A stretch of 64,000 nt of DNA from Actinomycetospora succinea (GCF_004363095.1 NZ_SNYO01000005.1:62001-126000), one strand, 5' to 3'. Positions 22,264 to 34,105 are shown, counted from the stretch's first letter. Made by a program: numbers and translations. Notes: generated from the sequence alone by a model not told the origin.

Positions 22264-23367
22264 CTACGTCCTCCCCGTCGCGCTCGCGCCCACGTGACCC
22301 GCCACGTCGAGCACCGTCCGCGCCAGTGTCTCGTCCGCCCCCGCGTGGCCCGAACGCCGGGCCGCCTCCGCGGTCGCGGCGAGGCGCGCGGGGTCCTCGA
22401 CGAGCCCGGTGACGAGCTCGGCGACCTTCTCCCCGGTGAGCTCGGCGTCCGGCACGATGACGCCGCCACCGGCGTCGACCACCGGCTTCGCGTTGAGCTC
22501 CTGCTCGCCGTTGCCGTGCGGGAGCGGGACGTAGACCGCGGGCAGCCCGACCGTCGAGACCTCGGCGACGGTCATCGCGCCCGACCGGCACAGGGCGACG
22601 TCCGCGGCGGCGTAGGCGAGGTCCATCCGCTCGAGGTAGGGCACCGGGACGTAGCCGGGCGCCTCGACCGTGGGCTCGTTCTTCGGCCCGTGCGCGTGCA
22701 GCACCCACACCCCGGCGGCGGTCAGCGCGGGCACGGCCGCCGACACGGCCTCGTTCAGCGAGCGCGCGCCCTGCGAGCCGCCGAACACCAGCAGGACGGG
22801 CGCCTGCGGGTCGAGCCCGAAGTGCTCGCGGGCCTGCGCGCGCAGGCCGGCGCGGTCGAGGTCGGTGATGGCGCGGCGCAGCGGGATGCCGATGACGCGC
22901 GCGCCGGCGAGCCCGCTGCCGGGCACGGCGGCGAGGACCTCGCGCGCGAACCGGGCGCCGACCTTGTTGGCGATGCCGGCGCGGGCGTTGGCCTCGTGCA
23001 CGACGATCGGGAGGCGCATCGAGGCGGCGGCGAGGTAGGCGGGCAGCGCGACGTAGCCGCCGAAGCCGACGACGACGTCGGCGCCGACCTCGCGCAGCAC
23101 CTCCCGGGTCCGGCGCACCGAGCGCACGACCCGGTAGGGCAGCCGGGCGAGGTCGGCGTTGGGCTTGCGGGGCAGCGGCACCGGCGGGATCAGCTCGAGC
23201 GGGTAGCCGCGCGCCGGGATCAGGCGGGTGTCGAGGCCCTTCTCGGTGCCGAGGGCCGTGACCCGCGCGTCCGGGCGCAGCCTGCGCACCGCGTCGGCGG
23301 TGGCGAGGGCGGGCTCGACGTGCCCCGCGCTGCCGCCGCCGGCCACGACCACCGAGAGGTTGTCCAT
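22264..23367 (-). CDS. murG: Lipid II synthase (UDP-GlcNAc transferase MurG)
   Basis: GT28 glycosyltransferase converting lipid I to lipid II on the inner membrane face. 367 residues. The N-terminal glycine loop [13 protein letters not shown] (9-21) contacts the undecaprenyl-pyrophosphate acceptor. [16 protein letters not shown] and the C-terminal donor-site motif [14 protein letters not shown] followed by [13 protein letters not shown] are family signatures. ATG at 23367 is used; another ATG 8 bases upstream is out of frame. It lies between ftsW and murC. Confidence 0.97.
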   Translation of the reverse strand: MDNLSVVVAGGGSAGHVEPALATADAVRRLRPDARVTALGTEKGLDTRLIPARGYPLELIPPVPLPRKPNADLARLPYRVVRSVRRTREVLREVGADVVVGFGGYVALPAYLAAASMRLPIVVHEANARAGIANKVGARFAREVLAAVPGSGLAGARVIGIPLRRAITDLDRAGLRAQAREHFGLDPQAPVLLVFGGSQGARSLNEAVSAAVPALTAAGVWVLHAHGPKNEPTVEAPGYVPVPYLERMDLAYAAADVALCRSGAMTVAEVSTVGLPAVYVPLPHGNGEQELNAKPVVDAGGGVIVPDAELTGEKVAELVTGLVEDPARLAATAEAARRSGHAGADETLARTVLDVAGHVGASATGRT

Positions 23368-23399
23368 CCCCCCATGGTCCGGATCGCCCGCGGCGCCCG

Positions 23400-24719
23400 T
23401 CACCGGCCCCCTCCCCGCGGCCCGGTGCGCGGCGTCGGGCGCGAGGCGACCTCGGGCTCGGGCAGGCGCAGGGCCCGGGCGAGCCGGCCCTGGCCGTGGG
23501 CGCGCAGCACCCGCGCCGCCTCCGGCTCGTGGCGCGCGAAGTTCGCGAGCAGGCCGCCGGAGAGCAGGGCGAGCGCGAGCGACGTGCCGCCCGAGGACAC
23601 CAGCGGCAGCGGGATGCCGGTGACCGGGAGCAGCCCGACGACGTAGCCGATGTTGATGCAGGCCTGCGCGACCAGCCAGACCGTGAGCGTCGAGGCGACG
23701 ACGCGGATCCACGGGTCCGCGCTGCGCACCGCGATCCGCAGGCCCACGTAGGCGAGCGTCGCGAACAGGGCGATGACGGCCGCCGCCCCGACGAACCCGA
23801 GCTCCTCGCCGATGATCGCGAAGATGAAGTCGTTGTCGGCGTTGGGCAGGTAGTCCCACTTCGCGCGGCCCTGGCCCAGCCCGGCGCCGAACAGGCCGCC
23901 GTCGGCGAGCGAGTACAGCGCCTGTCGGGCCTGGTAGGCGGGGCCGAGCGGGTCGGCCGCCTCCGGGTTGAGGAACGCGGTGATGCGGCTCTGCCGGTAG
24001 GTGGCGACGATCCCGAGCACCACCGAGGCGACGACGCCGCTGGACACGATGAACGCCATCAGACCGAGCGGCGCGCACGCGAACCAGAGCAGCGCGAACA
24101 CGATGATCATCAGCGAGATCGTCGTGCCGAGGTCGGGCTGCGCGAGCACGAGGCCGAGCACCGCCAGCGACACCGGGAGCAGCGGCATCAGCGCGGCCCG
24201 CCAGGTCCGCGGGTGCGGGCGGTGGCGCACGAGGACGTGCGCGCCCCACAGCGCCAGCGCGATCTTCGTCAGCTCCGAGGGCTGCAGCGAGAGCCCGGCG
24301 ACGCGGAACCAGCTGCGCGACCCGTTGACGACCGCGCCCAGCCCCGGGACGAGCACGAGCACGAGCAGCACCAGGCAGCCGGCGAGGAGCCAGGGGCTCG
24401 CGGCGCGCAGCTTGCGCGGCGGCACGCGCAGGCCGAGCCAGAACAGCGCGAGGCCGATCAGCGCGAACACGGCCTGGCGGAAGAACACCCCGTACGACGA
24501 GCCGCCCGCCGCGTACGACGACACCGCCGACGCCGAGAGCACCATGACCAGGCCGAGCGCGGTGAGCAGCCCGAACACCGCGAGCACGAGGTGCAGCGAG
24601 GTCAGCGGGCGCTCGAGCCACTGGTGCAGCGTCGTGCGGGCGGCGGCGAGGACGCCGGGACGGGACGGACCCCGCCCCGCGCGACCCTGCCGGCCCGGAC
24701 CGCGGGCCGGCGCGCTCAC
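23400..24719 (-). CDS. ftsW: Peptidoglycan polymerase FtsW
   Basis: SEDS-family glycosyltransferase of the divisome, partner of FtsI. 439 residues, ten membrane helices between about 42 and 405. Signatures: GLGLGQG-like region [35 protein letters not shown] and the family end signature [14 protein letters not shown]- and C-terminal tails are Arg/Pro-rich and cytoplasmic. GTG at 24719 overlaps the murD stop by 4 bases. Position between murD and murG argues for FtsW rather than RodA. Confidence 0.96.
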   Translation of the reverse strand: MSAPARGPGRQGRAGRGPSRPGVLAAARTTLHQWLERPLTSLHLVLAVFGLLTALGLVMVLSASAVSSYAAGGSSYGVFFRQAVFALIGLALFWLGLRVPPRKLRAASPWLLAGCLVLLVLVLVPGLGAVVNGSRSWFRVAGLSLQPSELTKIALALWGAHVLVRHRPHPRTWRAALMPLLPVSLAVLGLVLAQPDLGTTISLMIIVFALLWFACAPLGLMAFIVSSGVVASVVLGIVATYRQSRITAFLNPEAADPLGPAYQARQALYSLADGGLFGAGLGQGRAKWDYLPNADNDFIFAIIGEELGFVGAAAVIALFATLAYVGLRIAVRSADPWIRVVASTLTVWLVAQACINIGYVVGLLPVTGIPLPLVSSGGTSLALALLSGGLLANFARHEPEAARVLRAHGQGRLARALRLPEPEVASRPTPRTGPRGGGR

Positions 24720-26176
24720 GTCTGCGGGAGGGTCTCGACGTCGGGGGTGGTCGCCGCCCCGTGGGGGCCGACGCCGCCCGCGACCGTGCGCGCCGCCGCG
24801 GCGAACGCGTCACCGCGCGCTGCGTAGTCGCGGAACATGTCCATCGACGCCGCGGCGGGGGCGAGCAGCACCGTGTCGCCGGGCCGCGCCAGGGTGGCGG
24901 CGGCCCGCGCGGCGCGCAGCATGCCGTCGGTGCCGTGCTCGGGTTCGCTCACCGCGCCATCGTCACCCCCGCCCACGTCCAGGACGGGGACCTCGGGGGC
25001 GTGTCGCGCCAGCGCGGCGGCCACGACCGCCCGGTCGCGGCCCAGGACGACGGCCCCGGCGAGGCGCCCGCGGTGGGCCACGACGACGTCGGTGACGTCC
25101 GCGCCCTTGAGCAGCCCGCCCGCCACCCAGACGACGCCGGGGTGCGCGGCGAGCGAGGCCGCGGCCGCGTGGGGGTTGGTGGCCTTCGAGTCGTCGACCC
25201 AGCGGATCCCGCCGGCCTCGGCCACGACGGCCCCGCGGTGCGGGCCCGGCGCGACCGCGCGCAGCCCGGCGGCCACCGCCTCCGGGGACACGCCGTGGGC
25301 GCGGGCGAGCGCCGCCGCGGCCAGCGCGTTCGCCTCGCCGGGCGGTCCGGGCGGGGCGACGTCGGTGATCTCCGCCAGCGTGACCCGGTCCCCGAACGCC
25401 CGGTCCACCAGGTGACCGTCGACGATCCCCAGCTCGCCGGGCGCCGGCTCGCCGCGGGTGAACCCGACGTGGCGCGGGGCGGGCGACGCGAGCAGCAGCG
25501 CCGCCGCCTCACGGTCGTCGAGGCCCCCGACGGCGACCTCCCCGCGCAGCACCCGGGCCTTCGCCGCGCCGTAGGCGGCCATCGAGCCGTGCCAGTCGAG
25601 GTGGTCCTCGGCGAGGTTGAGCACCGCGCCCGCGAACGGGCGCACCGACGGCGACCACTCGAGCTGGAAGCTGGAGAGCTCCACGGCGAGCACCCGGTGC
25701 CCGGCGCGCAGCGCGTCGACGATCGGCAGCCCGATGTTGCCGCAGGCGACGGTGTCCTCCCCCGCCGCGCGCAGGATCGCCTCGAGCATCGTCGTCGTCG
25801 TGGTCTTGCCGTTCGTGCCGGTGACGGCGAGCCAGCGCGGCGGGCCGTCCGGGCACACCGCCGGGTCCTCCCCCAGCCACCAGGCCAGCTCGGGCTCGCC
25901 GACCATCGGCACGTCGGCGGCCCGCGCGGCCAGCGCCAGCGGGGAGTCGGTGCGGAAGCCGGGGCTGGTGACGACGAGGTCGCAGCCCTCCGGCAGGGCG
26001 CTCAGCTCGCGGGTCCTGGCCACCGGCCGGTCGCCCAGCGTGTCGAGCTGGGCCGGGTCGCCGTCGGCGACGGTCACGCGCGCGCCGAGGTGCAGCAGCA
26101 CGTCCACGGCGGAGAGCCCGGTGCGCCGCGCCCCGGCGACGAGGACGTGCCGCTCGGGCCAGGCCTGCTCAACCAC
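24716..26176 (-). CDS. murD: UDP-N-acetylmuramoylalanine-D-glutamate ligase
   Basis: Adds D-Glu to UDP-MurNAc-L-Ala. 486 residues. P-loop [13 protein letters not shown] (117-129), [13 protein letters not shown] as the central Mur motif and [13 protein letters not shown] in the C-terminal domain are all present. GTG at 26176 overlaps the mraY stop by 8 bases, supporting coupled translation. Length and motif spacing normal. Confidence 0.96.
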   Translation of the reverse strand: MVEQAWPERHVLVAGARRTGLSAVDVLLHLGARVTVADGDPAQLDTLGDRPVARTRELSALPEGCDLVVTSPGFRTDSPLALAARAADVPMVGEPELAWWLGEDPAVCPDGPPRWLAVTGTNGKTTTTTMLEAILRAAGEDTVACGNIGLPIVDALRAGHRVLAVELSSFQLEWSPSVRPFAGAVLNLAEDHLDWHGSMAAYGAAKARVLRGEVAVGGLDDREAAALLLASPAPRHVGFTRGEPAPGELGIVDGHLVDRAFGDRVTLAEITDVAPPGPPGEANALAAAALARAHGVSPEAVAAGLRAVAPGPHRGAVVAEAGGIRWVDDSKATNPHAAAASLAAHPGVVWVAGGLLKGADVTDVVVAHRGRLAGAVVLGRDRAVVAAALARHAPEVPVLDVGGGDDGAVSEPEHGTDGMLRAARAAATLARPGDTVLLAPAAASMDMFRDYAARGDAFAAAARTVAGGVGPHGAATTPDVETLPQT

Positions 26177-27236
26177 CCGACGCCGCCAGCCATTCGCTGT
26201 AGAACAGCCCCAGCCCCAGCGCGCAGCAGATCGCCGCGAGCAGCCAGAACCGGATGATGACCGTGGTCTCCGCCCAGCCCGCCAGCTCGAAGTGGTGGTG
26301 GAACGGCGCCATCCGGAACGGCCGCCGTCGCGTGGTCCGGAAGACCGCGACCTGGATGACCACCGACAGCGCCTCGACCACGAACACGCCGCCGAGCACC
26401 ACGAGCAGCAGCTCGGTGCGCGTCACCATGGCCAGGCCGGCGAAGAGCCCGCCGAGCGCGAGCGACCCGGTGTCGCCCATGAAGATCCGTGCCGGGGCCG
26501 CGTTCCACCACAGGAACCCGATGCACGCCCCCATCGCCGCGGCCGCGACGAGCGTGATGTCGAGCGGATCTCTGACCTGGTAGCAGCCCGCCTCGATCTG
26601 CACGCCGCAGGCGTTGCGGAACTGCCAGAACGACACGATCAGATAGGTCGCCAGCACCATCGCCGAGGTGCCCGCGGCGAGGCCGTCGAGCCCGTCGGTC
26701 AGGTTCACCGCGTTCGAGGCCGCCGTGACGATCAGGTAGCAGAACAGCACGAACCCGACCGCGCCGAAGCCGACCACCGCGATGTCGCGCACGAACGAGA
26801 GGTTCGTGGACACGGGTCGCAGGCCCTGTTCGTCGGGGAACTGCAGTGCCAGCACCGCGAACACCACGGCGCTGACGAACTGGCCGACGAGCTTCGCCGT
26901 CTTGTTCAGGCCCAGGTTGCGCTGCCGCCGGATCTTGATGAAGTCGTCGAGGAACCCGACGACCCCCAGCGCCGTCATCAGCATCAGCACCAGCAGCGCC
27001 GACGCCGAGATCGCGACGTCGCCGACGAGGTGCGCGGCGAGGTAGCCGACCCAGACCGCCGCGAGGATCGCGACACCGCCCATGGTCGGCGTGCCCCGCT
27101 TGCCGCGGTGGCTCTGCGGACCCTCCTCGCGGATCTCCTGCCCGAACCCCTGCTTGATGAACAGGCGGATCACGTACGGGGTCAGGAGGATCGACACGGC
27201 CAGCGCGACCCCTGCCGCCACCAGCACGCCCCTCAT
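26169..27236 (-). CDS. mraY: Phospho-N-acetylmuramoyl-pentapeptide transferase
   Basis: Integral membrane enzyme that makes lipid I from UDP-MurNAc-pentapeptide and undecaprenyl phosphate. 355 residues, ten helices. Diagnostic motifs: [19 protein letters not shown] with the Asp pair, [26 protein letters not shown] and the HHHFEL loop ([11 protein letters not shown]). ATG at 27236 overlaps murF by 4 bases. Target of nucleoside antibiotics in other bacteria. Confidence 0.97.
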   Translation of the reverse strand: MRGVLVAAGVALAVSILLTPYVIRLFIKQGFGQEIREEGPQSHRGKRGTPTMGGVAILAAVWVGYLAAHLVGDVAISASALLVLMLMTALGVVGFLDDFIKIRRQRNLGLNKTAKLVGQFVSAVVFAVLALQFPDEQGLRPVSTNLSFVRDIAVVGFGAVGFVLFCYLIVTAASNAVNLTDGLDGLAAGTSAMVLATYLIVSFWQFRNACGVQIEAGCYQVRDPLDITLVAAAAMGACIGFLWWNAAPARIFMGDTGSLALGGLFAGLAMVTRTELLLVVLGGVFVVEALSVVIQVAVFRTTRRRPFRMAPFHHHFELAGWAETTVIIRFWLLAAICCALGLGLFYSEWLAASGG

Positions 27237-28705
27237 CGGGCTCCTCCCTCGATGGTCCGGCTCCGCTTCGCTGCGCGTCCCGCGTCGACCAGGACCTCGG
27301 CCACCTTCTCCAGCCCCGCGGACCGCGACGCCTTGATCAGCACGACGTCGCCGGGGGCCACGCCGGCGGTCACGAGCTCGGCGGCCGCCGCGGCGTCGGG
27401 CACCAGACGGGAGTCGACGCCCTCCGACGCCGCCGCCTCGTGCAGCGGCCGGGCCGCGTCCCCCACGACGATCAGGCGCTCCACCCCGGTGCGGGCGACC
27501 TCGCGCCCGATCTCGGTGTGGGCGAGGGGGCCGTCGTCGCCGAGCTCGGCCATGGCGCCGAGCACCGCGGTGTGGCGCCCGCCCATGGCCCCGAGCGTCG
27601 CGAGCGCGGCCCGCATCGACTCGGGGTTCGCGTTGTACGCGTCGTTGAGCACCCGCACGCCGTCGGCGCGCTCGGTGAGCTCCATCCGCCAGCGCGACCG
27701 CGGCGCGGCAGCGGCGAGGCGCTCGGCGATCTGCGCGACGCCCAGGCCCGCCTCGAGGGCGACCGCGGCGGCGGCGAGGGCGTTGTCGACGTGGTGGGCG
27801 CCGTGCAGCGCGAGCCGGACCGGGGCCTCGCCGACCGGGGTGACCAGGCGGAACGCGGCGCGCCCGGCGTCGTCGAGCGTCACGTCGACCGCCCGGACCG
27901 ACGCCTGCGGCGCCCGCCCGGCGTGCACGACGCGCGCGGCGGTGCGGCGCTCCATCACCGCGACCACCGGGTCGTCGGCGCCGAGGACGGCGACACCGTC
28001 GCTCGGGAGGGCCTCCACCAGCTCGCCCTTGGCCTGCGCGATCGCCTCGCGGGAGCCGAACTCGCCGAGGTGCGCCGACCCGACGTTGAGCACCACGCCG
28101 ATCCGCGGCGGCGCCACCCGGCACAGCGCGGCGACGTGGCCGGGCCCGCGCGCGGAGAGCTCGAGGACGAGGTGGCGGGTGCTCGTCGTGGCCCGCAGCG
28201 CGGTCCACGGGTGGCCGAGCTCGTTGTTGAACGACCCGGGCGGCGCGACGGTCTCGCCGAGCCCTTCCAGGAGGTGCGCGGTGAGGTCCTTGGTGGAGGT
28301 CTTGCCCGACGAGCCGGTGATCCCGACGACGAGCAGCCCGTCGGCGGTGAGGACGTCGACGACGTGGCGCGCCAGCAGGGCCAGCGCCGCGAGCACCCCG
28401 GCGCCCGCGCCGCCCGCGTCGGCGGCGAGGACGTACGGGCTCGAGACGGTCTCCACCGGCGGCACGATCACCGCCGGCGCGTCGACCTCGCGGGCGGCGA
28501 GCACCCCGGCGGCGCCGGCCGTCATGGCGGCGCCCACGAAGTCGTGCCCGTCGACGCGCTCGCCGGGCAGGGCGACGAACAGGCCGCCGGGCGTGACGGC
28601 GCGGCTGTCGAACTCGACGGAGCCGGTGACCCGCTCCTCCCCCGTGGCGGCGTGCAGCCGTCCCCCGGTGGCGCGGGCGACGTCGGCGAGGGTCAGCTCG
28701 ATCAC
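27233..28705 (-). CDS. murF: UDP-MurNAc-tripeptide D-Ala-D-Ala ligase
   Basis: Adds D-Ala-D-Ala to UDP-MurNAc-tripeptide. 490 residues. N-terminal domain [14 protein letters not shown] with [20 protein letters not shown]-loop [13 protein letters not shown] (128-140), [12 protein letters not shown] and [11 protein letters not shown] in the C-terminal domain are all typical. GTG at 28705 overlaps the murE stop by 4 bases, the 3' end overlaps mraY by 4. Confidence 0.96.
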   Translation of the reverse strand: MIELTLADVARATGGRLHAATGEERVTGSVEFDSRAVTPGGLFVALPGERVDGHDFVGAAMTAGAAGVLAAREVDAPAVIVPPVETVSSPYVLAADAGGAGAGVLAALALLARHVVDVLTADGLLVVGITGSSGKTSTKDLTAHLLEGLGETVAPPGSFNNELGHPWTALRATTSTRHLVLELSARGPGHVAALCRVAPPRIGVVLNVGSAHLGEFGSREAIAQAKGELVEALPSDGVAVLGADDPVVAVMERRTAARVVHAGRAPQASVRAVDVTLDDAGRAAFRLVTPVGEAPVRLALHGAHHVDNALAAAAVALEAGLGVAQIAERLAAAAPRSRWRMELTERADGVRVLNDAYNANPESMRAALATLGAMGGRHTAVLGAMAELGDDGPLAHTEIGREVARTGVERLIVVGDAARPLHEAAASEGVDSRLVPDAAAAAELVTAGVAPGDVVLIKASRSAGLEKVAEVLVDAGRAAKRSRTIEGGAR

Positions 28706-30333
28706 GGGCGACCCCCCGTGACGAGCGCGCGCTCCAGCTCCTCGACGTCGGAGAACGGGAGCTTCTCGTCGCCGACCTGCTGGCCGGTCTCGTGGCCCTT
28801 GCCGGCCACGACGACGACGTCGCCCGGGCGGGCCTCGGCGACCGCGGCCGCGATGGCGGCGCGCCGGTCGCCGATCTCGTCGACGACGGCGCCCGCGACG
28901 TCGCGGGCACCGGCGAGCACCTCGGCGCGGATCGCGGCCGGGTCCTCGGAGCGAGGGTTGTCGTCGGTGACCCAGAGGTGGTCGGAGAGCTGGGCGCCGA
29001 GGCGGCCCATGACGGGGCGCTTGGCGCGGTCACGGTCGCCGCCGCAGCCCAGGACGGTGAGCAGGCGCCCGTCCGTCCCGGCACGCAGCGTCTCGAGCAG
29101 CGCCTCGACGGCCGCCGGCTTGTGGGCGTAGTCGACGACCGCGAGGAACGGCTGGCCCGCCTCGACGCGCTGCATCCGGCCCGGCACCCGGACCTCGGCG
29201 AGGCCGCGGGCGAGCACGGCCGGGTCGTACCCGGTGGCGGCGCCGCAGGCCAGCGCGAGCAGGGCGTTGGTGACGTTGAAGGCGCCGGGCAGGCGCACGG
29301 CCACCGGCAGCACGAGCCCGTCGGGGCCGTGGACGGTGAAGCGCTGGGTTCCGTCGGGCAGGGCGACGACGTCCTCGGCGCGCCAGTCGGCGTCGGGGGC
29401 CCCGACCGTGACGGTGCGGTCCGTCACCAGCCGCCGGCCCCAGGGACCGTCGACGCAGACGATCTCGCGCTGCGAGCGCCCGTCGAACAGGCGCGCCTTG
29501 GCGGCGAAGTAGTCCTCCATGTCGGCGTGGAAGTCGAGGTGCTCGGCCGAGAGGTTGGTGAAGGCGCCGACCGCGAACCGTGTCCCCGCGACACGGCCCA
29601 GCGCGAGGGCGTGGCTGGAGACCTCCATGGCGACGTGGGTCGCGCCGTCGTCGGCCATCCGGGCGAGCAGGGCCTGCAGGTCGGGGGCCTCGGGCGTCGT
29701 GAAGGCGCTGGGCAGGCGCCGCCCGCCGAGCCGCGTCTCCACGGTGCCGATGAGGCCCGTGGTGGCGCCGGCCGCCGCGAGCGCCGCCTCGAGCAGGTAG
29801 ACGGTGGTGGTCTTGCCGCTGGTGCCGGTGACGCCGAGGACGTCGACGCGCGTCGAGGGGTCGCCGTAGACCAAGGCGGACGCCGGGCCGATCGCGGCGC
29901 GCGGGTCCGCGTGGACGAGGACGGGAACGCCGGCGTCCTTGACCGCGGCGCGCTCGGCGCCTGCCGTGTCGGTCAGCACCGCCACCGCGCCGCGCTCCAG
30001 CGCCTGGCCCGCGAAGTCCGCGCCGTGGGCCCGGGCGCCGGGCAGCGCGGCGAACAGGTCGCCGGGCCGGACCTCGTGGGCCCGCAGCGTGGCCCCGGTG
30101 ACGCGTGCGCCGGCGTCGCCGACGATCTCCACCGGCCCGTCGTCCGGGCGGGCGGAGCGGATGCGCTCGGCCAGGGCAGTGATCACGACGGGCTCCGTCC
30201 GACGGGGCCGCAACGGGCCCGTGTCGGTCTCCTCGGGGACGCCCCCGCTGTCGCCCCCGGAGGCATCACCGCCGACCCGCCCCCGGGCGGGCCCGGCGGC
30301 GTCGTCGAAGGTCCTCGGCGGTGCGGCGGGCAC
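28702..30333 (-). CDS. murE: UDP-MurNAc-tripeptide synthetase (meso-DAP adding)
   Basis: Adds the third residue of the stem peptide. The DDNPR motif (about 453-457, [11 protein letters not shown]) is the recognised specificity signature for meso-diaminopimelate. P-loop [13 protein letters not shown] (167-179), TTPEAPDLQ and [13 protein letters not shown] are further motifs. GTG at 30333 gives 543 residues with a disordered N-terminal extension of about 47 residues before [10 protein letters not shown]; mycobacterial MurE has a comparable extension, but an internal start cannot be excluded. A 76-base gap separates it from ftsI. Confidence 0.95.
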   Translation of the reverse strand: MPAAPPRTFDDAAGPARGRVGGDASGGDSGGVPEETDTGPLRPRRTEPVVITALAERIRSARPDDGPVEIVGDAGARVTGATLRAHEVRPGDLFAALPGARAHGADFAGQALERGAVAVLTDTAGAERAAVKDAGVPVLVHADPRAAIGPASALVYGDPSTRVDVLGVTGTSGKTTTVYLLEAALAAAGATTGLIGTVETRLGGRRLPSAFTTPEAPDLQALLARMADDGATHVAMEVSSHALALGRVAGTRFAVGAFTNLSAEHLDFHADMEDYFAAKARLFDGRSQREIVCVDGPWGRRLVTDRTVTVGAPDADWRAEDVVALPDGTQRFTVHGPDGLVLPVAVRLPGAFNVTNALLALACGAATGYDPAVLARGLAEVRVPGRMQRVEAGQPFLAVVDYAHKPAAVEALLETLRAGTDGRLLTVLGCGGDRDRAKRPVMGRLGAQLSDHLWVTDDNPRSEDPAAIRAEVLAGARDVAGAVVDEIGDRRAAIAAAVAEARPGDVVVVAGKGHETGQQVGDEKLPFSDVEELERALVTGGRP

Positions 30334-30409
30334 GATCGCGCAGGCTACTCACCGTCTCCGCGGCCGCTCCGCGGGCCCTGTGGCCTGCGGGGCGGCTGAG
30401 ACCCGTGGG

Positions 30410-32326
30410 TCAGGGGAGAGTGAGCGGCACCTCGCGCGGCGGGGCGGTCGACACCGGCACGGCCCCGTGCTGGGCGAGGTAGCTGCCGATCTCGTGGAAC
30501 AGCGGCGCCGCGGAGTCGCCGCCCGGCGGGCGGTCGAGCATCAGCGCGACGATGTAGCGCGGGTCCTGCGCGGGGAACATGCCCGCGAAGGTGATCCAGT
30601 AGTTCGACTGCGAGTAGCAGCCGCAGCCCGGGTCGACCTGCTGGGCGGTCCCGGTCTTGCCGGCCACCGGGTACCCGGGCATCGCCGCCGCGGGCCCGGT
30701 GCCCCGGTTGCCGCCACGGCCGTCCTGGGTCACCGACTGCAGCATGTCGCGCATCGTCCGGGCCGTCTCCGGGCTCATCGCCCGCACGCCCTCGGGCGCC
30801 GGCGACGGGATGCGCACCCCGTCCCCGCCGACCTCGGCCTCGACCACTCGCGGCGGCACGCGGACGCCGTCGTTGGCGACCGCCTGGTACATGCTCGCCA
30901 TCTGCAGGGTCGTCATCGACAGGCCCTGACCGATCGGCAGGTTGCCGAACGTCGAGCCCGACCAGTCCTCGCGGGCCGGCACCGACCCGGGGCTCTCGCC
31001 GGGCAGCTCGATGCCCGTGCGCTGCCCGATCCCGAGCGCGCGCAGCATCGCGTTGAAGCGATCCGGTCCGAGGCGCTGCGCCGTCATCAGCGTGCCGACG
31101 TTCGACGAGCGGCCGAGGACGCCGTTGAGCGTGAGGTTGATCGTCCCGTGCGACCAGGCGTCGCTGATCGTCCGGTCGGCGACCCGGATGCTGCCCGGGA
31201 CCTGCAGGACGTCCTCGGGTCGGGCGACGCCGTTCTCGATCGCGGCGGCCATCGTCACGAGCTTGTTGACCGAGCCCGGCTCGAACGGCGAGGTCACCGA
31301 CGGGTTGCTCAGCTGCGCACCCGCCGCGCCCGGCGCCGCCGGGTTGAAGCCCCCCGAGTTGGCCATCGAGAGCACCTGGCCGGTGTGCGCGTCGAGGACG
31401 ACGGCGCTGCCGTTGCGCGCCCCGACCCGCGCGGTGTAGTCGCGCAGGCGCTGCTCGACGGCGTACTGCAGGTCGGTGTCGAGGGTGAGGACGACGTCGC
31501 GGCCCGCCTGCGCGGGCTGCTCGGCGCGCGTGGTGCCCGGGATGACGGCGTCGCTGCCCTCGGCGGTGTCGACGACCCGGAACCCGTCGGTGCCGGCGAG
31601 CGTCGTGTCGAGCGCGCTCTCCAGGCCGATCGAGCCACGGATCTTCTGGCGGTCCATGTTCCAGGAGGCGCTGCCGACGACGGTCGACGCGACGTCGCCC
31701 GCCGGGTACTGGCGCGACTCGCGGTCCTCCTCGGCGATCTCCGGGAACGCCTCGCGCACCTGGCGGGCCGCGCCCGGGTCGACCAGCGGGGCGAGCACGA
31801 CGTAGGCGCGGTCGGAGGTCAGCGACGCGAAGATCGGGCCGGGGTCGAGGCCGAGGATGCGGCCCATGCCGACGGCGATCGCCGACTTGCGCTGGTCCGG
31901 CGTCGGCGCGCCCGGCTGGGAGCGCACGGCCGGGTCGTTCCAGTCGTCCGTGATCCGCCGCGGGTTCGCGACGAGCGCCTTGGCCTCGACGCTGAACGCC
32001 AGCGGCGTGCCGTAGCGGTCGAGGATCGCGCCGCGCTCGGCCGGCACGTTGAGCCGCGTGGTGCGCTGCTGCGCCGCGTCCGCGGACAGCTCGCCGGCGC
32101 GGATGCCCTGGACCTCGACCAGCTTCAGCGTGCACAGCAGCAGCACGGCCACCAGCAGCACCCGGCCGACGCGCAGCCGGCGCCGCGGGTCCGGCGGGCG
32201 CGACGCGGGGCGGCGGGCGGGGCGGCGCGGCGGCGGGGGCGGCGGCGAGGGCCGGCGCCCGCTCGGGGCGCGGCCACCGGGCGCGCGGGCCGGCGGCCGG
32301 CTCAGGGTCGGCGCGCTGCGCGCCAT
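30410..32326 (-). CDS. ftsI: Division transpeptidase FtsI (class B PBP3)
   Basis: Septal peptidoglycan transpeptidase, partner of FtsW. 638 residues: Pro/Arg-rich cytoplasmic tail (1-50), one membrane helix (about 53-68), pedestal domain with RGAILDRYGTPLA (98-110), and the transpeptidase domain. Active-site motifs are SVNK (Ser352), SSN (407-409) and KTG (557-559). A CGC pair (568-570) after KTG is unusual-looking but extracytoplasmic. ATG at 32326 overlaps the ftsL stop by one base (TGATG). Confidence 0.97.
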   Translation of the reverse strand: MARSAPTLSRPPARAPGGRAPSGRRPSPPPPPPRRPARRPASRPPDPRRRLRVGRVLLVAVLLLCTLKLVEVQGIRAGELSADAAQQRTTRLNVPAERGAILDRYGTPLAFSVEAKALVANPRRITDDWNDPAVRSQPGAPTPDQRKSAIAVGMGRILGLDPGPIFASLTSDRAYVVLAPLVDPGAARQVREAFPEIAEEDRESRQYPAGDVASTVVGSASWNMDRQKIRGSIGLESALDTTLAGTDGFRVVDTAEGSDAVIPGTTRAEQPAQAGRDVVLTLDTDLQYAVEQRLRDYTARVGARNGSAVVLDAHTGQVLSMANSGGFNPAAPGAAGAQLSNPSVTSPFEPGSVNKLVTMAAAIENGVARPEDVLQVPGSIRVADRTISDAWSHGTINLTLNGVLGRSSNVGTLMTAQRLGPDRFNAMLRALGIGQRTGIELPGESPGSVPAREDWSGSTFGNLPIGQGLSMTTLQMASMYQAVANDGVRVPPRVVEAEVGGDGVRIPSPAPEGVRAMSPETARTMRDMLQSVTQDGRGGNRGTGPAAAMPGYPVAGKTGTAQQVDPGCGCYSQSNYWITFAGMFPAQDPRYIVALMLDRPPGGDSAAPLFHEIGSYLAQHGAVPVSTAPPREVPLTLP

Positions 32327-33039
32327 CACTGCCCGACCGGGGTGGCGGCGGTGTCGTCCCGGGGCTGGTCGTCCCGGGGCCGGTCGTTCTGGGCCTGGTC
32401 GTTCTGGGGCTGGTCGTTGCTCGGGACCGCGGCGAGGTGGTCCTCGGCCGCCGCGGCGCCGGCGGGGGCCGGGGCCGGCTGCCCGTCGGTCGCTGCCTGG
32501 GCGCCGTTGGCGTTCGGCGCGGGCTGGGCCGGCGCGGCGGGCGTGGGCGGCGGGGCGGCCGCCTGTGCGGGCCGGGCGTCGCCGATCACCTGCGAGGTCC
32601 CGTCCGGCGCGACCAGCAGCACCGCGGGCTCGCCGGCGGGGACCATGCCCTGCGCGCGGGCGGCGGCAGCCAGTGCGGGCGCGGACTGCGCGGCCGCGAC
32701 GTCGCGGTGCAGGCGCTCGGTCTGCTCGGAGAGGTCGCGGGCGACCTGGCGGGCCTCGTCGAGGCGGTAGGAGTCGGCGGCCGCGGCGGTCGAGAGCCAC
32801 AGGGTCGCGACCAGGCCGCCGGTGAGCAGCACCATGATCAGGAGCACGAACGGCGCGGTGCCCCCGGAGCGGGCGTCGGCCGGGGCGGTCGTCGCGGCGG
32901 GGCGGGTCGACGCGGCCGGGCGCGTCGACGTGCCGCTGCGGCGCGCGGCGTCCCGCCCGGTGTCCCGGCGGGGTTCGGTGCGCGTGGTCGTGCGCGTGCT
33001 CGTCCCCGTGCGGGGCTCGGTCAGGGTCGCGCTGCTCAT
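32326..33039 (-). CDS. ftsL: Cell division protein FtsL-like
   Basis: Bitopic division protein by position between rsmH and ftsI and by layout; sequence conservation is low, as usual for FtsL. 237 residues: Thr/Arg-rich cytoplasmic tail (1-60), a membrane helix (about 63-85, [20 protein letters not shown]), a coiled coil (about 88-130) and a long Ala/Pro-rich extracytoplasmic tail ending in degenerate repeats ([18 protein letters not shown]). Such a tail is absent in short FtsL proteins. ATG at 33039 overlaps the rsmH stop by 4 bases. Confidence 0.85.
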   Translation of the reverse strand: MSSATLTEPRTGTSTRTTTRTEPRRDTGRDAARRSGTSTRPAASTRPAATTAPADARSGGTAPFVLLIMVLLTGGLVATLWLSTAAAADSYRLDEARQVARDLSEQTERLHRDVAAAQSAPALAAAARAQGMVPAGEPAVLLVAPDGTSQVIGDARPAQAAAPPPTPAAPAQPAPNANGAQAATDGQPAPAPAGAAAAEDHLAAVPSNDQPQNDQAQNDRPRDDQPRDDTAATPVGQ

Positions 33040-34037
33040 GCTGCGGCCTCCCGCACTCGCTCGGCGGCACGCAGCCGCACCGACGCCGCTCGGGGGTTGG
33101 CGGCGATCTCGTCGTCGTCGGCCTTCTCCGCGCCGCGGGTCAGCAGGCGCAGTTCGGGCTCGTCCTCGGGGCGCACCACCGGCATGTCCGGTGGAGCCTT
33201 CGAGCGGCTGTGCTCGGCGAGCACCCGCTTGACGATGCGGTCCTCCAGGGACTGGTAGGACATGACGACCACCCGGCCGCCCACCGCGAGCGCGCGGACC
33301 GCGTCCGGGACGGCCGTGGTCACCGCGTCGAGCTCGCCGTTGACCTCCACCCGCAGCGCCTGGAACGTCCGCTTCGCGGGGTTGCCGCCGGTGCGGCGCG
33401 CCGCGGCCGGGATGGCGCTCTCGAGGAGGGCGACGAGCTCCGCGCTGGTCCGCAACGGAGCCCGCCGCCGGGCACGCACGACGGCCTCGACGATGCGCCG
33501 GGCCGCACGCTCCTCGCCGTAGTCGTGGAGCACCCGGATCAGGTCGCCGGGTGCGTAGGTGTTGAGGACGTCCGCGGCGGTCGGGCCGGTCGTCGGGTCC
33601 ATCCGCATGTCCAGGGGCGCGTCGCGGGAGTAGGAGAAGCCGCGCTCGTCCTCGTCGAGCTGCATGGAGGAGACGCCGAGGTCGAACAGCACGCCCTGGA
33701 CGGCGTCGTAGCCGAGGTCGTCGAGCACCTCGGGCAGCGCGTCGAAGACGGCGTGGACGAAGTGGGTCCGATCGGCGTAGGGCGCGAGTCGCGTTCGGGC
33801 AAGCCGCAGCGCCGATTCATCTCTATCAACACCCACAAGAGTGAGTCTCGAGTGCTGAGAAAGGAGCGCGGCGGAGTGGCCGCCGGCCCCCAGGGTGGCG
33901 TCGACGAGGACGGCGTCGCGATCGGCGAGGGCGGGGTCGAACAGGGAGACGATGCGGTCGAGCAGGACCGGGACGTGGCGCTCGCCCGCGCCGCCCGGGG
34001 CCGCCCCCGGGGGCTCCTCCGCCCCGTGCTCGTCCAC
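33036..34037 (-). CDS. rsmH: 16S rRNA m4C1402 methyltransferase RsmH (MraW)
   Basis: SAM-dependent N4-methylation of C1402 in 16S rRNA. 333 residues from GTG 34037, chosen for the GGAGG 9 bases upstream and because family similarity starts at [12 protein letters not shown] loop [10 protein letters not shown] (46-55), [27 protein letters not shown] and [13 protein letters not shown] are all present. Codons for residues about 58-75 (33814-33866) are strikingly AT-rich, including two AGA and several NNT codons, unlike the rest of the gene. Two hairpins separate it from mraZ. Confidence 0.96.
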   Translation of the reverse strand: MDEHGAEEPPGAAPGGAGERHVPVLLDRIVSLFDPALADRDAVLVDATLGAGGHSAALLSQHSRLTLVGVDRDESALRLARTRLAPYADRTHFVHAVFDALPEVLDDLGYDAVQGVLFDLGVSSMQLDEDERGFSYSRDAPLDMRMDPTTGPTAADVLNTYAPGDLIRVLHDYGEERAARRIVEAVVRARRRAPLRTSAELVALLESAIPAAARRTGGNPAKRTFQALRVEVNGELDAVTTAVPDAVRALAVGGRVVVMSYQSLEDRIVKRVLAEHSRSKAPPDMPVVRPEDEPELRLLTRGAEKADDDEIAANPRAASVRLRAAERVREAAA

Positions 34038-34074
34038 CGCACGCCCTCCACCGACTCGTCGCCCACCGTGTGCA

Positions 34075-34105
34075 GGGACCACGGGCCGAGTCGGCCCGTG
34101 GTCCC
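34075..34105. terminator. Very stable hairpin in the rsmH leader
   Basis: GGGACCACGGGCCG (34075-34088) pairs perfectly with CGGCCCGTGGTCCC (34092-34105) around a 3-base loop. It lies 37 bases upstream of the rsmH start, between mraZ and rsmH. No U tract. It could act as an attenuator or as an RNA-processing site. Confidence 0.7.
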
